Assembly (NCBI GenBank): GCA_950097015.1
Contig: CATNEN010000003.1
Span: 7,982,501-8,046,500, forward strand
Length of the DNA stretch: 64,000 nt
Source of the DNA: Macrostomum hystrix
Taxonomy: Eukaryota; Platyhelminthes; Macrostomidae
Direction: 5' to 3'
Shown: positions 23,640 through 36,723 of the stretch, piece after piece
Position numbering within the stretch: position 1 is the first letter of the stretch
Layout: each line of letters begins with the position of its first letter
Notes under the pieces: model-generated
The model's input: the letters and a program-made list of their open reading frames with translations, nothing else
Databases searched by the model: none
What the model was told of the DNA's origin: nothing
Position numbers and translations under genes: made by a program

Positions 23640-23712
23640 CTGTAGGAGCTGTAGTCTGTAGGAGCTGTAGTCTGTAGGAGCTGTAGGAGTCTGTAGGAGC
23701 GTCTGTAGGAAA
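23640..23712 (+). repeat. Short CTGTAGGAG tandem repeat
   Basis: Several irregular copies of GTCTGTAGGAGCTGTA lie just left of the large satellite. Confidence 0.8.
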
Positions 23713-23799
23713 AGTTTAAGTTGTGTCCTACTTGAATTTTAATGATACTTTGGCAGACTTTTTCCACCCCATTTCGGGCCTTAGTGACTTATATGAGGT

Positions 23800-26700
23800 G
23801 TCGATTGGGACTTTGAGATTTCATGGGATACAAGATCGAGAAATAATGGAATGCTAGAATGAGATTTCATGGGACACAAGATCGAGAATTAATGGAATTC
23901 TAGAATGAGATTTCATGGGATACAAGATCGAGAATTAATGGAATTCTAGAATGAGATTTTATGGGATTCTAGAATGGGGTTTCACGGTATTATAGACTGA
24001 GATTTTATGGGATTCTAGACTGAGATTTTATGGGATTCTAAAATGGAGTTTCATGATATTATAGACTGAGATTTTATGGGATTCTAGACTGAGATTTTAT
24101 GGGATTCTAGACTGAGATTTTATGGGATTCTAGAATGAGGTTTCACGGTATTATAAAATGGAGTTTCACGGTATTATAGAATGGAGTTTGACGGTGTTAT
24201 AGACTGAGATTTTATGGTATTCTAGAATGAGATTTTATGGGATTCTAGACTGAGATTTTATGGGATTCTAAAATGGGGTTTCACGGTATTATAGACTGAG
24301 ATTTTATGGGATTCTAGACTGAGATTTTATGGGATTCTAAAATGGGGTTTCACGGTATTATAGAATGAGATTTTATGGGATTCTAGACTGAGATTTTATG
24401 GGATTCTAGACTGAGATTTTATGGAATTCTAGAATGGGGTTTCACGGTATTATAGACTGAGATTTTATGGAATTCTAGAATGAGGTTTCACGGTATTTTA
24501 GAATGGAGTTTCACGGTATTATAGAATGGAGTTTCACGGTGTTATAGACTGAGATTTTATGGAATTCTAGAATGAGGTTTCACGGTATTATAGAACGGAG
24601 TTTCACGGTATTATAGAATGGAGTTTGACGGTGTTATAGACTGAGATTTTATGGGACTCTAGACTGAGATTTTATGGGATTCTAGACTGAGATTTTATGG
24701 GATTCTAGAATGGGGTTTCACGGTATTATAGAATGGAGTTTCACGGCATTATAGACTGAGATTTTATGGGATTCTAGAATGGGGTTTCACGGTATTATAG
24801 AATGGGGTTTCACGGTATTATAGACTGAGATTTTATGGGATTCTAGAATGGGGTTTCACGGTATTATAGACTGAGATTTTATGGGATTCTAGAATGGGGT
24901 TTCACGGTATTATAGAATGGGGTTTCACGGTATTATAGACTGAGATTTTATGGGATTCTAGAATGGGGTTTCACGGTATTATAGAATGGAGTTTCACGGC
25001 ATTATAGACTGAGATTTTATGGGATTCTAGAATGGAGTTTCACGGTATTATAGAATGGAGTTTCACGGTATTATAGACTGAGATTTTATGGGATTCTAGA
25101 ATGGGGTTTCACGGTATTATAGAATGGAGTTTCACGGTATTATAGAATGGAGTTTCACGGTATTATAGACTGAGATTTTATGGGATTCTAGAATGGGGTT
25201 TCACGGTATTATAGAATGGAGTTTCACGGTATTATAGACTGAGATTTTATGGGATTCTAGAATGGGGTTTCACGGTATTATAGAATGGAGTTTCACGGTA
25301 TTATAGAATGGAGTTTCACGGTATTATAGACTGAGATTTTATGGGATTCTAGAATGGGGTTTCACGGTATTATAGAATGGGGTTTCACGGTATTATAGAA
25401 TGGAGTTTCACGGTATTATAGACTGAGATTTTATGGGATTCTAGAATGGGGTTTCACGGTATTATAGAATGGAGTTTCACGGTATTATAGACTGAGATTT
25501 TATGGGATTCTAGAATGGGGTTTCACGGTATTATAGAATGGAGTTTCACGGTATTATAGACTGAGATTTTATGGGATTCTAGAATGGGGTTTCACGGTAT
25601 TATAGAATGGAGTTTCACGGTATTATAGAATGGAGTTTCACGGTATTATAGAATGGAGTTTCACGGTATTATAGAATGGGGTTTCACGGTATTATAGACT
25701 GAGATTTTATGGGATTCTAGAATGGAGTTTCACGGTATTATAGAATGGAGTTTCACGGTATTATAGACTGAGATTTTATGGGATTCTAGAATGGGGTTTC
25801 ACGGTATTATAGAATGGAGTTTCACGGTATTATAGACTGAGATTTTATGGGATTCTAGAATGGGGTTTCACGGTATTATAGAATGGGGTTTCACGGTATT
25901 ATAGAATGGGGTTTCACGGTATTATAGAATGGAGTTTCACGGTATTATAGAATGGAGTTTCACGGTATTATAGACTGAGATTTTATGGGATTCTAGAATG
26001 GGGTTTCACGGTATTATAGAATGGGGTTTCACGGTATTATAGAATGGAGTTTCACGGTATTATAGACTGAGATTTTATGGGATTCTAGAATGGGGTTTCA
26101 CGGTATTATAGAATGGAGTTTCACGGTATTATAGACTGAGATTTTATGGGATTCTAGAATGGGGTTTCACGGTATTATAGAATGGAGTTTCACGGTATTA
26201 TAGACTGAGATTTTATGGGATTCTAGAATGGGGTTTCACGGTATTATAGAATGGAGTTTCACGGTATTATAGAATGGAGTTTCACGGTATTATAGAATGG
26301 AGTTTCACGGTATTATAGAATGGGGTTTCACGGTATTATAGACTGAGATTTTATGGGATTCTAGAATGGGGTTTGACGGTATTATAGAATGGAGTTTCAC
26401 GGTATTATAGACTGAGATTTTATGGGATTCTAGAATGGAGTTTCACGGTATTATAGACTGAGATTTTATGGGATTCTAGAATGGGGTTTCACGGTATTAT
26501 AGAATGGAGTTTCACGGTATTATAGAATGGAGTTTCACGGTATTATAGAATGGAGTTTCACGGTATTATAGAATGGGGTTTCACGGTATTATAGACTGAG
26601 ATTTTATGGGATTCTAGAATGGGGTTTCACGGTATTATAGAATGGAGTTTCACGGTATTATAGAATGGAGTTTCACGGTATTATAGAATGGAGTTTCACG

Positions 26701-29700
26701 GTATTATAGAATGGGGTTTCACGGTATTATAGACTGAGATTTTATGGGATTCTAGAATGGAGTTTCACGGTATTATAGAATGGAGTTTCACGGTATTATA
26801 GACTGAGATTTTATGGGATTCTAGAATGGGGTTTCACGGTATTATAGAATGGAGTTTCACGGTATTATAGACTGAGATTTTATGGGATTCTAGAATGGGG
26901 TTTCACGGTATTATAGAATGGAGTTTCACGGTATTATAGACTGAGATTTTATGGGATTCTAGAATGGGGTTTCACGGTATTATAGAATGGAGTTTCACGG
27001 CATTATAGACTGAGATTTTATGGGATTCTAGAATGGAGTTTCACGGTATTATAGACTGAGATTTTATGGGATTCTAGAATGGAGTTTCACGGTATTATAG
27101 ACTGAGATTTTATGGGATTCTAGAATGGAGTTTCACGGTATTATAGACTGAGATTTTATGGGATTCTAGAATGGAGTTTCACGGTATATAGACTGAGATT
27201 TTATGGGATTCTAGAATGGAGTTTCACGGTATTATAGACTGAGATTTTATGGGATTCTAGAATGGGGTTTCACGGTATTATAGACTGAGATTTTATGGGA
27301 TTCTAGAATGGAGTTTCACGGTATTATAGACTGAGATTTATGGGATTCTAGAATGGAGTTTCACGGTATTATAGAATGGAGTTTCACGGCATTATAGACT
27401 GAGATTTTATGGGATTCTAGAATGGGGTTTCACGGTATTATAGACTGAGATTTTATGGGATTCTAGAATGGGGTTTTCACGGTATTATAGAATGGAGTTT
27501 CACGGCATTATAGACTGAGATTTTATGGGATTCTAGAATGGAGTTTCACGGTATTATAGACTGAGATTTTATGGGATTCTAGAATGGGGTTTCACGGTAT
27601 TATAGAATGGAGTTTCACGGTATTATAGAATGGAGTTTCACGGTATTATAGACTGAGATTTTATGGGATTCTAGAATGGGGTTTCACGGTATTATAGAAT
27701 GGGGTTTCACGGTATTATAGAATGGAGTTTCAACGGTATTATAGACTAAGATTTTATGGGATTCTAGAATGGGGTTTCACGGTATTATAGAATGGAGTTT
27801 CACGGTATTATAGACTGAGATTTTTCACGGTATTATAGAATGGAGTTTCACTGTATTATAGACTGAGACTTTATGGGATTCTAGAATGGGGTTGTTCACG
27901 GTATTATAGAATGGGGGTTTCACGGTCTTATAGAATGGAGTTTCACCGGTATTATAGGACTGAGATTTTATGGGATTCTAGAATGGGGGTTGCACGGTAT
28001 TATAGAATGGAGTTTCACGGTATATAGACTGAGATTTTATGGGAATTCTAGAATGGGGTTTCCACGGTATTTATAGAATGGGAGTTTCACGGTACTTATA
28101 GACTGAGATTTTATGGGATTCTAGAATGGGGGTTTCCGGTATTATAGAATGGAGTTTCACGGTATTATGCGAATGGAAGTTTCACGGTATTTATAGAATG
28201 GAGTTTCACGGTATTATAGAATGGGGTTTCAACGGTATTATAGACTGAGATTTTATGGATTCTAGAATGGAGTTTCACGGTATTATAGAATGGAGTTTCA
28301 CGGTATTATAGACTGAGATTTTATGGGATTCTAGAATGGGGTTTCACGGTATTATAGAATGGAGTTTCACGGTATTATAGACTGAGATTTTTATGGGATT
28401 CTAGAATGGGGTTTCACGGTATTATAGAATGGAGTTTCACGGTATTATAGACTGGGATTTACTGGGATTCTAGAATGGGGTTTCACGGTATTATAGAATG
28501 GAGTTTCACGGTATTATAGACTGAGATTTTATGGGATTCTAGAATGGGGTTTCACGGTATTATAGAATGAGATTTTCACGGGATTATAGAATGGAGTTTC
28601 ACGGTATTATAGACTGAGATTTATGGATTATGGGTTCACGGTATTATAGAATGGAGTTTCACGGTATTATAGACTGAGATTTTATGGGATTCTAGAATGG
28701 GGTTTCACGGTATTATAGACTGAGATTTTTATGGGATTCTAGAATGGGGTTTCACGGTATTATAGACTGAGATTTTATGGGATTCTAGAATGGGGTTTCA
28801 CGGTATTATAGACTGAGATTTTATGGGATTCTAGAATGGAGTTTCACGGTATTATAGACTGAGATTTTATGGGATTCTAGAATGGAGTTTCACGGTATTA
28901 TAGAATGGAGTTTCACGGCATTATAGACTGAGATTTTATGGGAATTCTAGAATGGGGTTTCACGGTATTATAGACTGAGATTTTATGGGATTCTAGAATG
29001 GGGTTTCACGGTATTATAGAATGGAGTTTCACGCATTATAGACTGAGATTTTATGGGATTCTAGAATGGAGTTTCACGGTATTATAGACTGAGATTTTAT
29101 GGGATTCTAGAATGGGGTTTCACGGTATTATAGAATGGAGTTTCACGGTATTATAGAATGGAGTTTCACGGTATTATAGACTGAGATTTTATGGGATTCT
29201 AGAATGGGGTTTCACGGTATTATAGAATGGGGTTTCACGGTATTATAGAATGGAGTTTCACGGTATTATAGACTGAGATTTTATGGGATTCTAGAATGGG
29301 GGTTTCACGGTATTATAGAATGGAGTTTCACGGTATTATAGACTGAGATTTTATGGGATTCTAGAATGGGGTTTCACGGTATTATAGAATGGAGTTTCAC
29401 GGTATTATAGACTGAGATTTTATGGGATTCTAGAATGGGGTTTCACGGTATTATAGAATGGAGTTTCACGGTATTATAGAATGGAGTTTTCACGGTATTA
29501 TAGAATGGAGGTTTCACGGTATTATAGAATGGAGTTTCACGGTATTATAGACTGAGATTTTATGGGATTCTAGAATGGAGTTTCACGGTATTATAGAATG
29601 GAGTTTCACGGTATTATAGACTGAGATTTTATGGGATTCTAGAATGGGGTTTCACGGTATTATAGACTGAGATTTTATGGGATTCTAGAATGGGGTTTCA

Positions 29701-32700
29701 CGGTATTATAGAATGGAGTTTCACGGTATTATAGAATGGAGTTTCACGGTATTATAGACTGAGATTTTATGGGATTCTAGAATGGGGTTTCACGGTATTA
29801 TAGAATGGAGTTTCACGGTATTATAGACTGAGATTTTATGGATTCTAGAATGGAGTTTCACGGTATTATAGACTGAGATTTTATGGGATTCTAGAATGGG
29901 GTTTCACGGTATTATAGAATGGAGTTTCACGGTATTATAGAATGGAGTTTCACGGTATTATAGAATGGAGTTTCACGGTATTATAGAATGGAGTTTTCAC
30001 GGTATTATAGACTGAGATTTTATGGGATTCTAGAATGGGGTTTCACGGTATTATAGAATGGAGTTTCACGGTATTATAGAATGGAGTTTCACGGTATTAT
30101 AGAATGGAGTTTCACGGTATTATAGAATGGGGTTTCACGGTATTATAGACTGAGATTTTATGGGATTCTAGAATGGAGTTTCACGGTATTATAGAATGGA
30201 GTTTCACGGTATTATAGACTGAGATTTTATGGGATTCTAGAATGGGGTTTCACGGTATTATAGAATGGAGTTTCACGGTATTATAGACTGAGATTTTATG
30301 GGATTCTAGAATGGGGTTTCACGGTATTATAGAATGGAGTTTCACGGTATTATAGACTGAGATTTTATGGGATTCTAGAATGGAGTTTCACGGTATTATA
30401 GACTGAGATTTTATGGGATTCTAGAATGGGGTTTCACGGTATTATAGAATGGAGTTTCACGGTATTATAGACTGAGATTTTATGGGATTCTAGAATGGGG
30501 TTTCACGATATTATAGAATGGAGTTTCACGGCATTATAGACTGAGATTTTATGGGATTCTAGAATGGAGTTTCACGGTATTATAGACTGAGATTTTATGG
30601 GATTCTAGAATGGGGTTTCACGGTATTATAGAATGGAGTTTCACGGCATTATAGACTGAGATTTTATGGGATTCTAGAATGGAGTTTCACGGTATTATAG
30701 AATGGAGTTTCACGGTATTATAGACTGAGATTTTATGGGATTCTAGAATGGGGTTTCACGGTATTATAGAATGGAGTTTCACGGTATTATAGACTGAGAT
30801 TTTATGGGATTCTATGGGGTTTCACGGTAATTATAGAATGGAGTTTCACGGTATTATAGACTGAGATTTTCATGGGATTATAGAATGGAGTTTCACGGTA
30901 TTATAGAAATGGAGTTTCACGGTATTATAGACTGAGATTTTATGGGATTCTAGAATGGAGTTTCACGGTATTATAGAATGGGAGTTTCACCGGTATTATT
31001 ATGACTGAGATTTTATGGGATTCTAGAATGGGTTTCACGGTATTATAGAATGGAGTTTCACGGTATTATAGACTGAGATTTTATGGGATTTCTAGAATGG
31101 GGTTCACGGTATATAGAATGGAGTTTCACGGTATTATAGCCTGAGATTTTAGGGATTCTAGAATGGGGTTTCACGGTATTATAGAATGGAGTTCACGGTA
31201 TTATAGAATGGAGTTTCACGGTATTATAGACTGAGATTTTATGGGATTCTAGAATGGGGGTTTCACGGATATTATAGAATCTGGAAGAGTTTAAGGGGAT
31301 TCTAGAATGAGATTTTCACTGTATTATAGAATGGAGTTTCACGGTATTATAGACTGAGATTTATGGGATTCTAGAATGGGGTTTCACGGTATTATAGAAG
31401 GGAGTTTCACGGTATTATAGACTGAGATTTTATGGGATTCTAGAATGGGGTTTCACGGTATTATAGAATGGAGTTTCACGGTATTATAGACTGAGATTTT
31501 ATGGGATTCTAGAATGGAGTTTCACGGTATTATAGACTGAGATTTTATGGGATTCTAGAATGGGGTTTCACGGTATTATAGAATGGAGTTTCACGGTATT
31601 ATAGACTGAGATTTTATGGGATTCTAGAATGGGGTTTCACGGTATTATAGAATGGAGTTTCACGGTATTATAGACTGAGATTTTATGGGATTCTAGAATG
31701 GGGTTTCACGGTATTATAGAATGGAGTTTCACGGTATTATAGACTGAGATTTTATGGGATTCTAGAATGGGGTTTCACGGTATTATAGAATGGAGTTTCA
31801 CGGTATTATAGACTGAGATTTTATGGGATTCTAGAATGGGGTTTCACGGTATTATAGAATGGAGTTTCACGGTATTATAGAATGGAGTTTCACGGTATTA
31901 TAGAATGGAGTTTCACGGTATTATAGAATGGGGTTTCACGGTATTATAGACTGAGATTTTATGGGATTCTAGAATGGAGTTTCACGGTATTATAGAATGG
32001 AGTTTCACGGTATTATAGACTGAGATTTTATGGGATTCTAGAATGGGGTTTCACGGTATTATAGAATGGAGTTTCACGGTATTATAGACTGAGATTTTAT
32101 GGGATTCTAGAATGGAGTTTCACGGTATTATAGACTGAGATTTTATGGGATTCTAGAATGGAGTTTCACGGTATTATAGACTGAGATTTTATGGGATTCT
32201 AGAATGGAGTTTCACGGTATTATAGACTGAGATTTTATGGGATTCTAGAATGGGGTTTCACGGTATTATAGAATGGAGTTTCACGGTATTATAGACTGAG
32301 ATTTTATGGGATTCTAGAATGGGGTTTCACGATATTATAGAATGGAGTTTCACGGCATTATAGACTGAGATTTTATGGGATTCTAGAATGGAGTTTCACG
32401 GTATTATAGACTGAGATTTTATGGGATTCTAGAATGGGGTTTCACGGTATTATAGAATGGAGTTTCACGGTATTATAGACTGAGATTTTATGGGATTCTA
32501 GAATGGGGTTTCACGGTATTATAGAATGGAGTTTCACGGCATTATAGACTGAGATTTTATGGGATTCTAGAATGGAGTTTCACGGTATTATAGACTGAGA
32601 TTTTATGGGATTCTAGAATGGAGTTTCACGGTATTATAGAATGGAGTTTCACGGCATTATAGACTGAGATTTTATGGGATTCTAGAATGGGGTTTCACGG

Positions 32701-33025
32701 CATTATAGACTGAGATTTTATGGCATTCTAGAATGGAGTTTCACGGCATTATAGACTGAGATTTTATGGGATTCTAGAATGGGGTTTCACGGTATTATAG
32801 AATGGAGTTTCACGGTATTATAGACTGAGATTTTATGGGATTCTAGAATGGGGTTTCATGAGATTATAGATTCAGGTTTCACGGGATTATAGAATGAGAT
32901 TTCACGGGACTCTAGGATCAGGTTTAATGGGATTCTACAATGAGATTTCATGGGATTATAGAATGAGAAGCAATAGAATTCTAGAATGAGGTTTCATGGG
33001 ATTATAGAATGAGGTTTCATGGAAC
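23800..33025 (+). repeat. Large satellite, 23-bp monomers in higher-order arrangement
   Basis: About 9.2 kb, roughly 400 monomers. Three main 23-bp types recur: TAGACTGAGATTTTATGGG-(ATTC), TAGAATGGGGTTTCACGG-(TATTA) and TAGAATGGAGTTTCACGG-(TATTA). They run mostly as 46-bp or 69-bp groups and longer strings, so higher-order structure is visible. Both edges are degenerate. The left edge has longer units with CATGGGATACAAGATCGAG. The right edge (32850-33025) has units of the ATGAGATTTCATGGGATTATA kind. Single-base indels are rare over most of the array but clustered at about 27720-28260 and 30820-31350. There are no genes inside. Confidence 0.97.
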
Positions 33026-33084
33026 TCTTGTGTTTGGTGCTTCCTTGGCACTGGAGGCACTGCACATAATTTTACTTATATTGA

Positions 33085-33205
33085 GTAAGGATGCAGTCAT
33101 GCGGTAAAAGCTTCGAACTTCTGACCGAGAGGTTTGAAGTTCGAATCTCGGCCCTAGGAGGCTGTTGTTCAAAGCGAGACATTAAATACTGCCATCAGCA
33201 TCACG
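33085..33205 (+). mobile_element. tRNA-like SINE head or tRNA pseudogene
   Basis: Near 33100-33165 the sequence reads CATGCGGTAAAAGCTTCGAA, then CTTCTGACCGAGAGG, then GAAGTTCGAATCTCGGCC. This fits anticodon-arm and T-arm pieces with a B-box (GTTCGAATCTC). The A-box region is poor and no closed acceptor stem is seen, so a working tRNA gene is unlikely. The body downstream (about 33170-33205) differs from the SINE at 34770. Confidence 0.5.
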
Positions 33206-33265
33206 GAGATAAAAAGAATAAAAATTTCCCTAAATTTTACTAAATCTGATTTCCGAATAAAATCT

Positions 33266-33306
33266 TCCATAAAATCTCTCAGTCTAGAATCCCATAAAAT
33301 CTCATC
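33266..33306 (-). repeat. Isolated inverted monomer of the 23-bp satellite
   Basis: Read on the minus strand, this is GATTTTATGGGATTCTAGAC followed by TGAGAGATTTTATGG. It is the satellite motif in the opposite orientation, about 240 bp outside the array. It suggests a past inversion or transposition of a monomer. Confidence 0.75.
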
Positions 33307-33664
33307 TTCCTGGTCTGAGATTGAGACTACGATTTCTTGAGATCAACAAGTGAAACTCAGCGAGACTATTGTAGAATGACCTTGGTCAGAAGTCAAAAAG
33401 CTCGAACCACTGGACTACAGCATTCTTTGCTGCGGTACACGTTTGCATTTATGTGTAGGACATCCAGTGCCTAGCAAAACTATAAACACTACATCACAGC
33501 ATCTTAATTCAGCTGTGGCTAAATCGGATTTCTAAAAGTGCGCGCGCCAAACTGAACCATCCCCACCTCAACTCCCCTGCAACCTGAAGGTCACTCAGCA
33601 ATCGCGTGCGCCATCTGAATGAGCTTCAACCGCTTTCTCTTGATCATCGAGACACACTATAGGC

Positions 33665-34657
33665 CGATCGATCAACTGTCAGCAAGTTCTTGTCCATAAA
33701 GCACAGTCGATCGATCAACTGTCAGCAAGTTCTTGTCCATAAAGCACAGTCGATCGATCAACTGTCAGCAAGTTCTTGTCCATAAAGCACAGTCGATCGA
33801 TCAACTGTCAGCAAGTTCTTGTCCATAAAGCACAGTCGATCGATCAACTGTCAGCAAGTTCTTGTCCATAAAGCACAGTCGATCGATCAACTGTCAGCAA
33901 GTTCTTGTCCATAAAGCACAGTCGATCGATCAACTGTCAGCAAGTTCTTGTCCATAAAGCACAGTCGATCGATCAACTGTCAGCAAGTTCTTGTCCATAA
34001 AGCACAGTCGATCGATCAACTGTCAGCAAGTTCTTGTCCATAAAGCACAGTCGATCGATCAACTGTCAGCAAGTTCTTGTCCATAAAGCACAGTCGATCG
34101 ATCAACTGTCAGCAAGTTCTTGTCCATAAAGCACAGTCGATCGATCAACTGTCAGCAAGTTCTTGTCCATAAAGCACAGTCGATCGATCAACTGTCAGCA
34201 AGTTCTTGTCCATAAAGCACAGTCGATCGATCAACTGTCAGCAAGTTCTTGTCCATAAAGCACAGTCGCTCGATCAACTGTCAGCAAGTTCTTGTCCATA
34301 AAGCACAGCCGATCGATCAACTGTCAGCAAGTTCTTGTCCATAAAGCACAGTCGATCGATCAACTGTCAGCAAGTTCTTGTCCATAAAGCACAGTCGATC
34401 GATCAACTGTCAGCAAGTTCTTGTCCATAAAGCACAGTCGATCGATCAACTGTCAGCAAGTTCTTGTCCATAAAGCACAGTCGATCGATCAACTGTCAGC
34501 AAGTTCTTGTCCATAAAGCACAGTCGATCGATCAACTGTCAGCAAGTTCTTGTCCATAAAGCACAGTCGATCGATCAACTGTCAGCAAGTTCTTGTCCAT
34601 AAAGCACAGTCGATCGATCAACTGTCAGCAAGTTCTTGTCCATAAAGCACAGTCGCT
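33665..34657 (+). repeat. 43-bp tandem satellite, about 23 copies
   Basis: The unit consists of GATCGATCAACTGTCAGC followed by AAGTTCTTGTCCATAAAGCACAGTC. Copies are almost identical, with only occasional substitutions (near 34269 and 34309). Each begins at a palindromic CGATCGATC. The homogeneity implies recent expansion or strong homogenisation. Confidence 0.97.
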
Positions 34658-34769
34658 GCCACCAACGCTTGATCCACCTCGCTTTGAAGTCCAGAGTCCT
34701 AGCTCTAATCGCGATGCTGATATTCTGAGAGAAGCCTGTATCATCGATGAAATAGGGTTGAGCTGGCTT

Positions 34770-35030
34770 GAAGCCCAATTTTGAGTCGCAGTTTAAAGGC
34801 ATACAATGTCTGGGGTTCGATTCCCGATTCCAAAGCAACAATTGGTGCCCTTTAGAAAGACACTTAACTCTGCATTGCTTCAGTTCACCCAGGTGGTAAA
34901 TAGGTAGCAGTATTGGCTGGAGTAAGTATGATCGGGTGTGGCGCCCCCAGTCCATGGACTGAACAGTTATACGAAGCATTCAGATGGTCCAATTCGGGCA
35001 GGTGTAATCAACTGTTACAATTTTTATTCC
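34770..35030 (+). mobile_element. tRNA-derived SINE, copy 2
   Basis: The B-box GGTTCGATTCC lies near 34815. It is followed by CTCTGCATTGCTTCAGTTCA, then AGTCCATGGACTGAACAG, TTCAGATGG and an AT-rich tail. The order matches the copy at 410-712. Confidence 0.75.
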
Positions 35031-36597
35031 AACACAAGCTACAATGAACCCTCGCTCCCCTGCCAACCACTCTGTGGTTCTCTGAGCGAATCAGCTAATG
35101 CTGGGTGACTAATCCAGCCGCTCGGGTTCTGTCGGTAGGATTAATATAATCACCGAGAGGCATCTAACAGACCGTAACCCCCTAACACACCTGCGAATTG
35201 TCTTTAATCCACAGAGCATTCCTAATTATCCGACCCGATCGGGAATAGCACCCGCCTGCCTTGTGCCATTGTGCCAGGGAGTAGAGTGCCTTCATCTGCT
35301 GTCGCTGCCTGTACAATAGTATCTGCTCAACTTCAAAGCAGAATTGCTGGAGTCCTTGAAGTCCTTGAGTTCGGGAGTCCTGAAATTGTAAGCGAAATTG
35401 ATCCAAGCACGTGCAGCACATGCCAGTCGTATACGAACTTAGGGCATTGGTAAACCAATTTTATCTCTGCATCTCTTCTAAAGGCTACAACAAAAGCTAC
35501 GGCATTTTTACAACAACAGGAACTCTAATATTATTCACAACTAGTACCAGCATTTAAACTGCCAAGCTGCTGTGCCCATGTTTACATGTTGATTGTGCAC
35601 TCGCTGATTGAATATGCATAGGAAATTGCACATCCGTGATTAAATTCAGACACGAGTGTCGGAAAGTGTTCTTGCCTCATTAGATCAGAATTAGAAGAAG
35701 CTGCTATAAATTGATCGCATTTTATTAATTCAGTTCTTGTCAGCACCAACTGTAAAGGGAACTTGTATCTTGCTAAGTTTTGCCGTGTGCCGTTCTGAAA
35801 TAGAAATTCTACAGGTAAATATTATATACCAAGACTGCCATTCCAAAGCTGATAAGAAATGAGGAGTTCATTGGAGCAAATTTAGAAATGGAACACACTC
35901 CAGCGATGTTTAGAACAAACGCTTTAACAAAACTCTCCAATGAGACCTTCGCCTGAATATTTAGCATGCAGGTTTTATATAAGCTGAGCCAGATCTGGGA
36001 TAGTTGTACACCTAAATATGATATTCATACAAACACTTTATAAATACAGTCTGGGCTCCATCAGGAGTAAAGCTTCGTTAGCGCCAGTGTTTATGGCCAA
36101 GCGATAAATATTAAGCATACAAGACGGACGCTCGCTTTGGTACTGAATAAATAGGACAAGCGAAAATTGCCAAATTGAGGCTAATAGGAGTCGGTAACAA
36201 ACTGCACCCATTAAATTAGTAACGAAATGACTACATTTATAAGTAAATCAAATCAAGTTTAGGTCTTTGCTTAACTGGAGTATGGAAACCTTAGTGAAGC
36301 AGTCGCTGATTCTCAAATTGATAAAATGGATGCTTAATAGAGCTGATAAAATCGAATCTGTGCATATTGCTCTGGAATAAAAACAGGCGCAGGTTACAGT
36401 CATTTCCGTTTTGATCTTTCACAGACATTGCTGCTTCTAATCAGACTTATGTAGACAAGCTGATTCGTGTGGCAGTTCTTCGAATTCAATGCTATCACAG
36501 GATTAGCATCGAAAATTGGTAGGCAGAACTCGATAGCTATTAACGCTATCCCTAAATTAGTTTCCTCAAATCAACATCCTCTCAACTCTTTGAAGTG
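35031..36597. other. Intergenic downstream of receptor gene A, no gene seen
   Basis: About 1.5 kb without a supported coding region. Short open frames near 35180-35450 on both strands lack splice support and similarity. Confidence 0.5.
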
Positions 36598-36723
36598 TCA
36601 AGCCGTCACCAGGTGGCCTTCCTCATCCAGGTGGCCAACAATTGGCAGGTAGAGAGTCTCCCAGCTGTCCGAGAGGCCGGGCACCGAGCCCACAACGGTG
36701 GCGTATTCCGTGTTGCCCAAGTT
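36598..36723 (-). other. Last exon of receptor gene A: cytoplasmic tyrosine motifs
   Basis: 41 codons plus TGA at 36598-36600. With the last residues of the previous exon (YLYQ) it gives YQNL at the junction. The exon itself contains NTEYATVV and ETLYLPIV. Both match TxYxx(V/I), the consensus of immunoreceptor tyrosine-based switch motifs, and YQNL fits both YxxL and YxN SH2-ligand patterns. The spacing (14 residues) does not fit an activating ITAM. Confidence 0.7.

Noticed and set aside
33085-33205. Functional tRNA gene
   Set aside because: A B-box and arm-like pieces exist but no paired acceptor stem or good A-box was found.
33665-34657. CRISPR-like regular repeats
   Set aside because: Units are strictly contiguous with no unique spacers, and the context is animal DNA.
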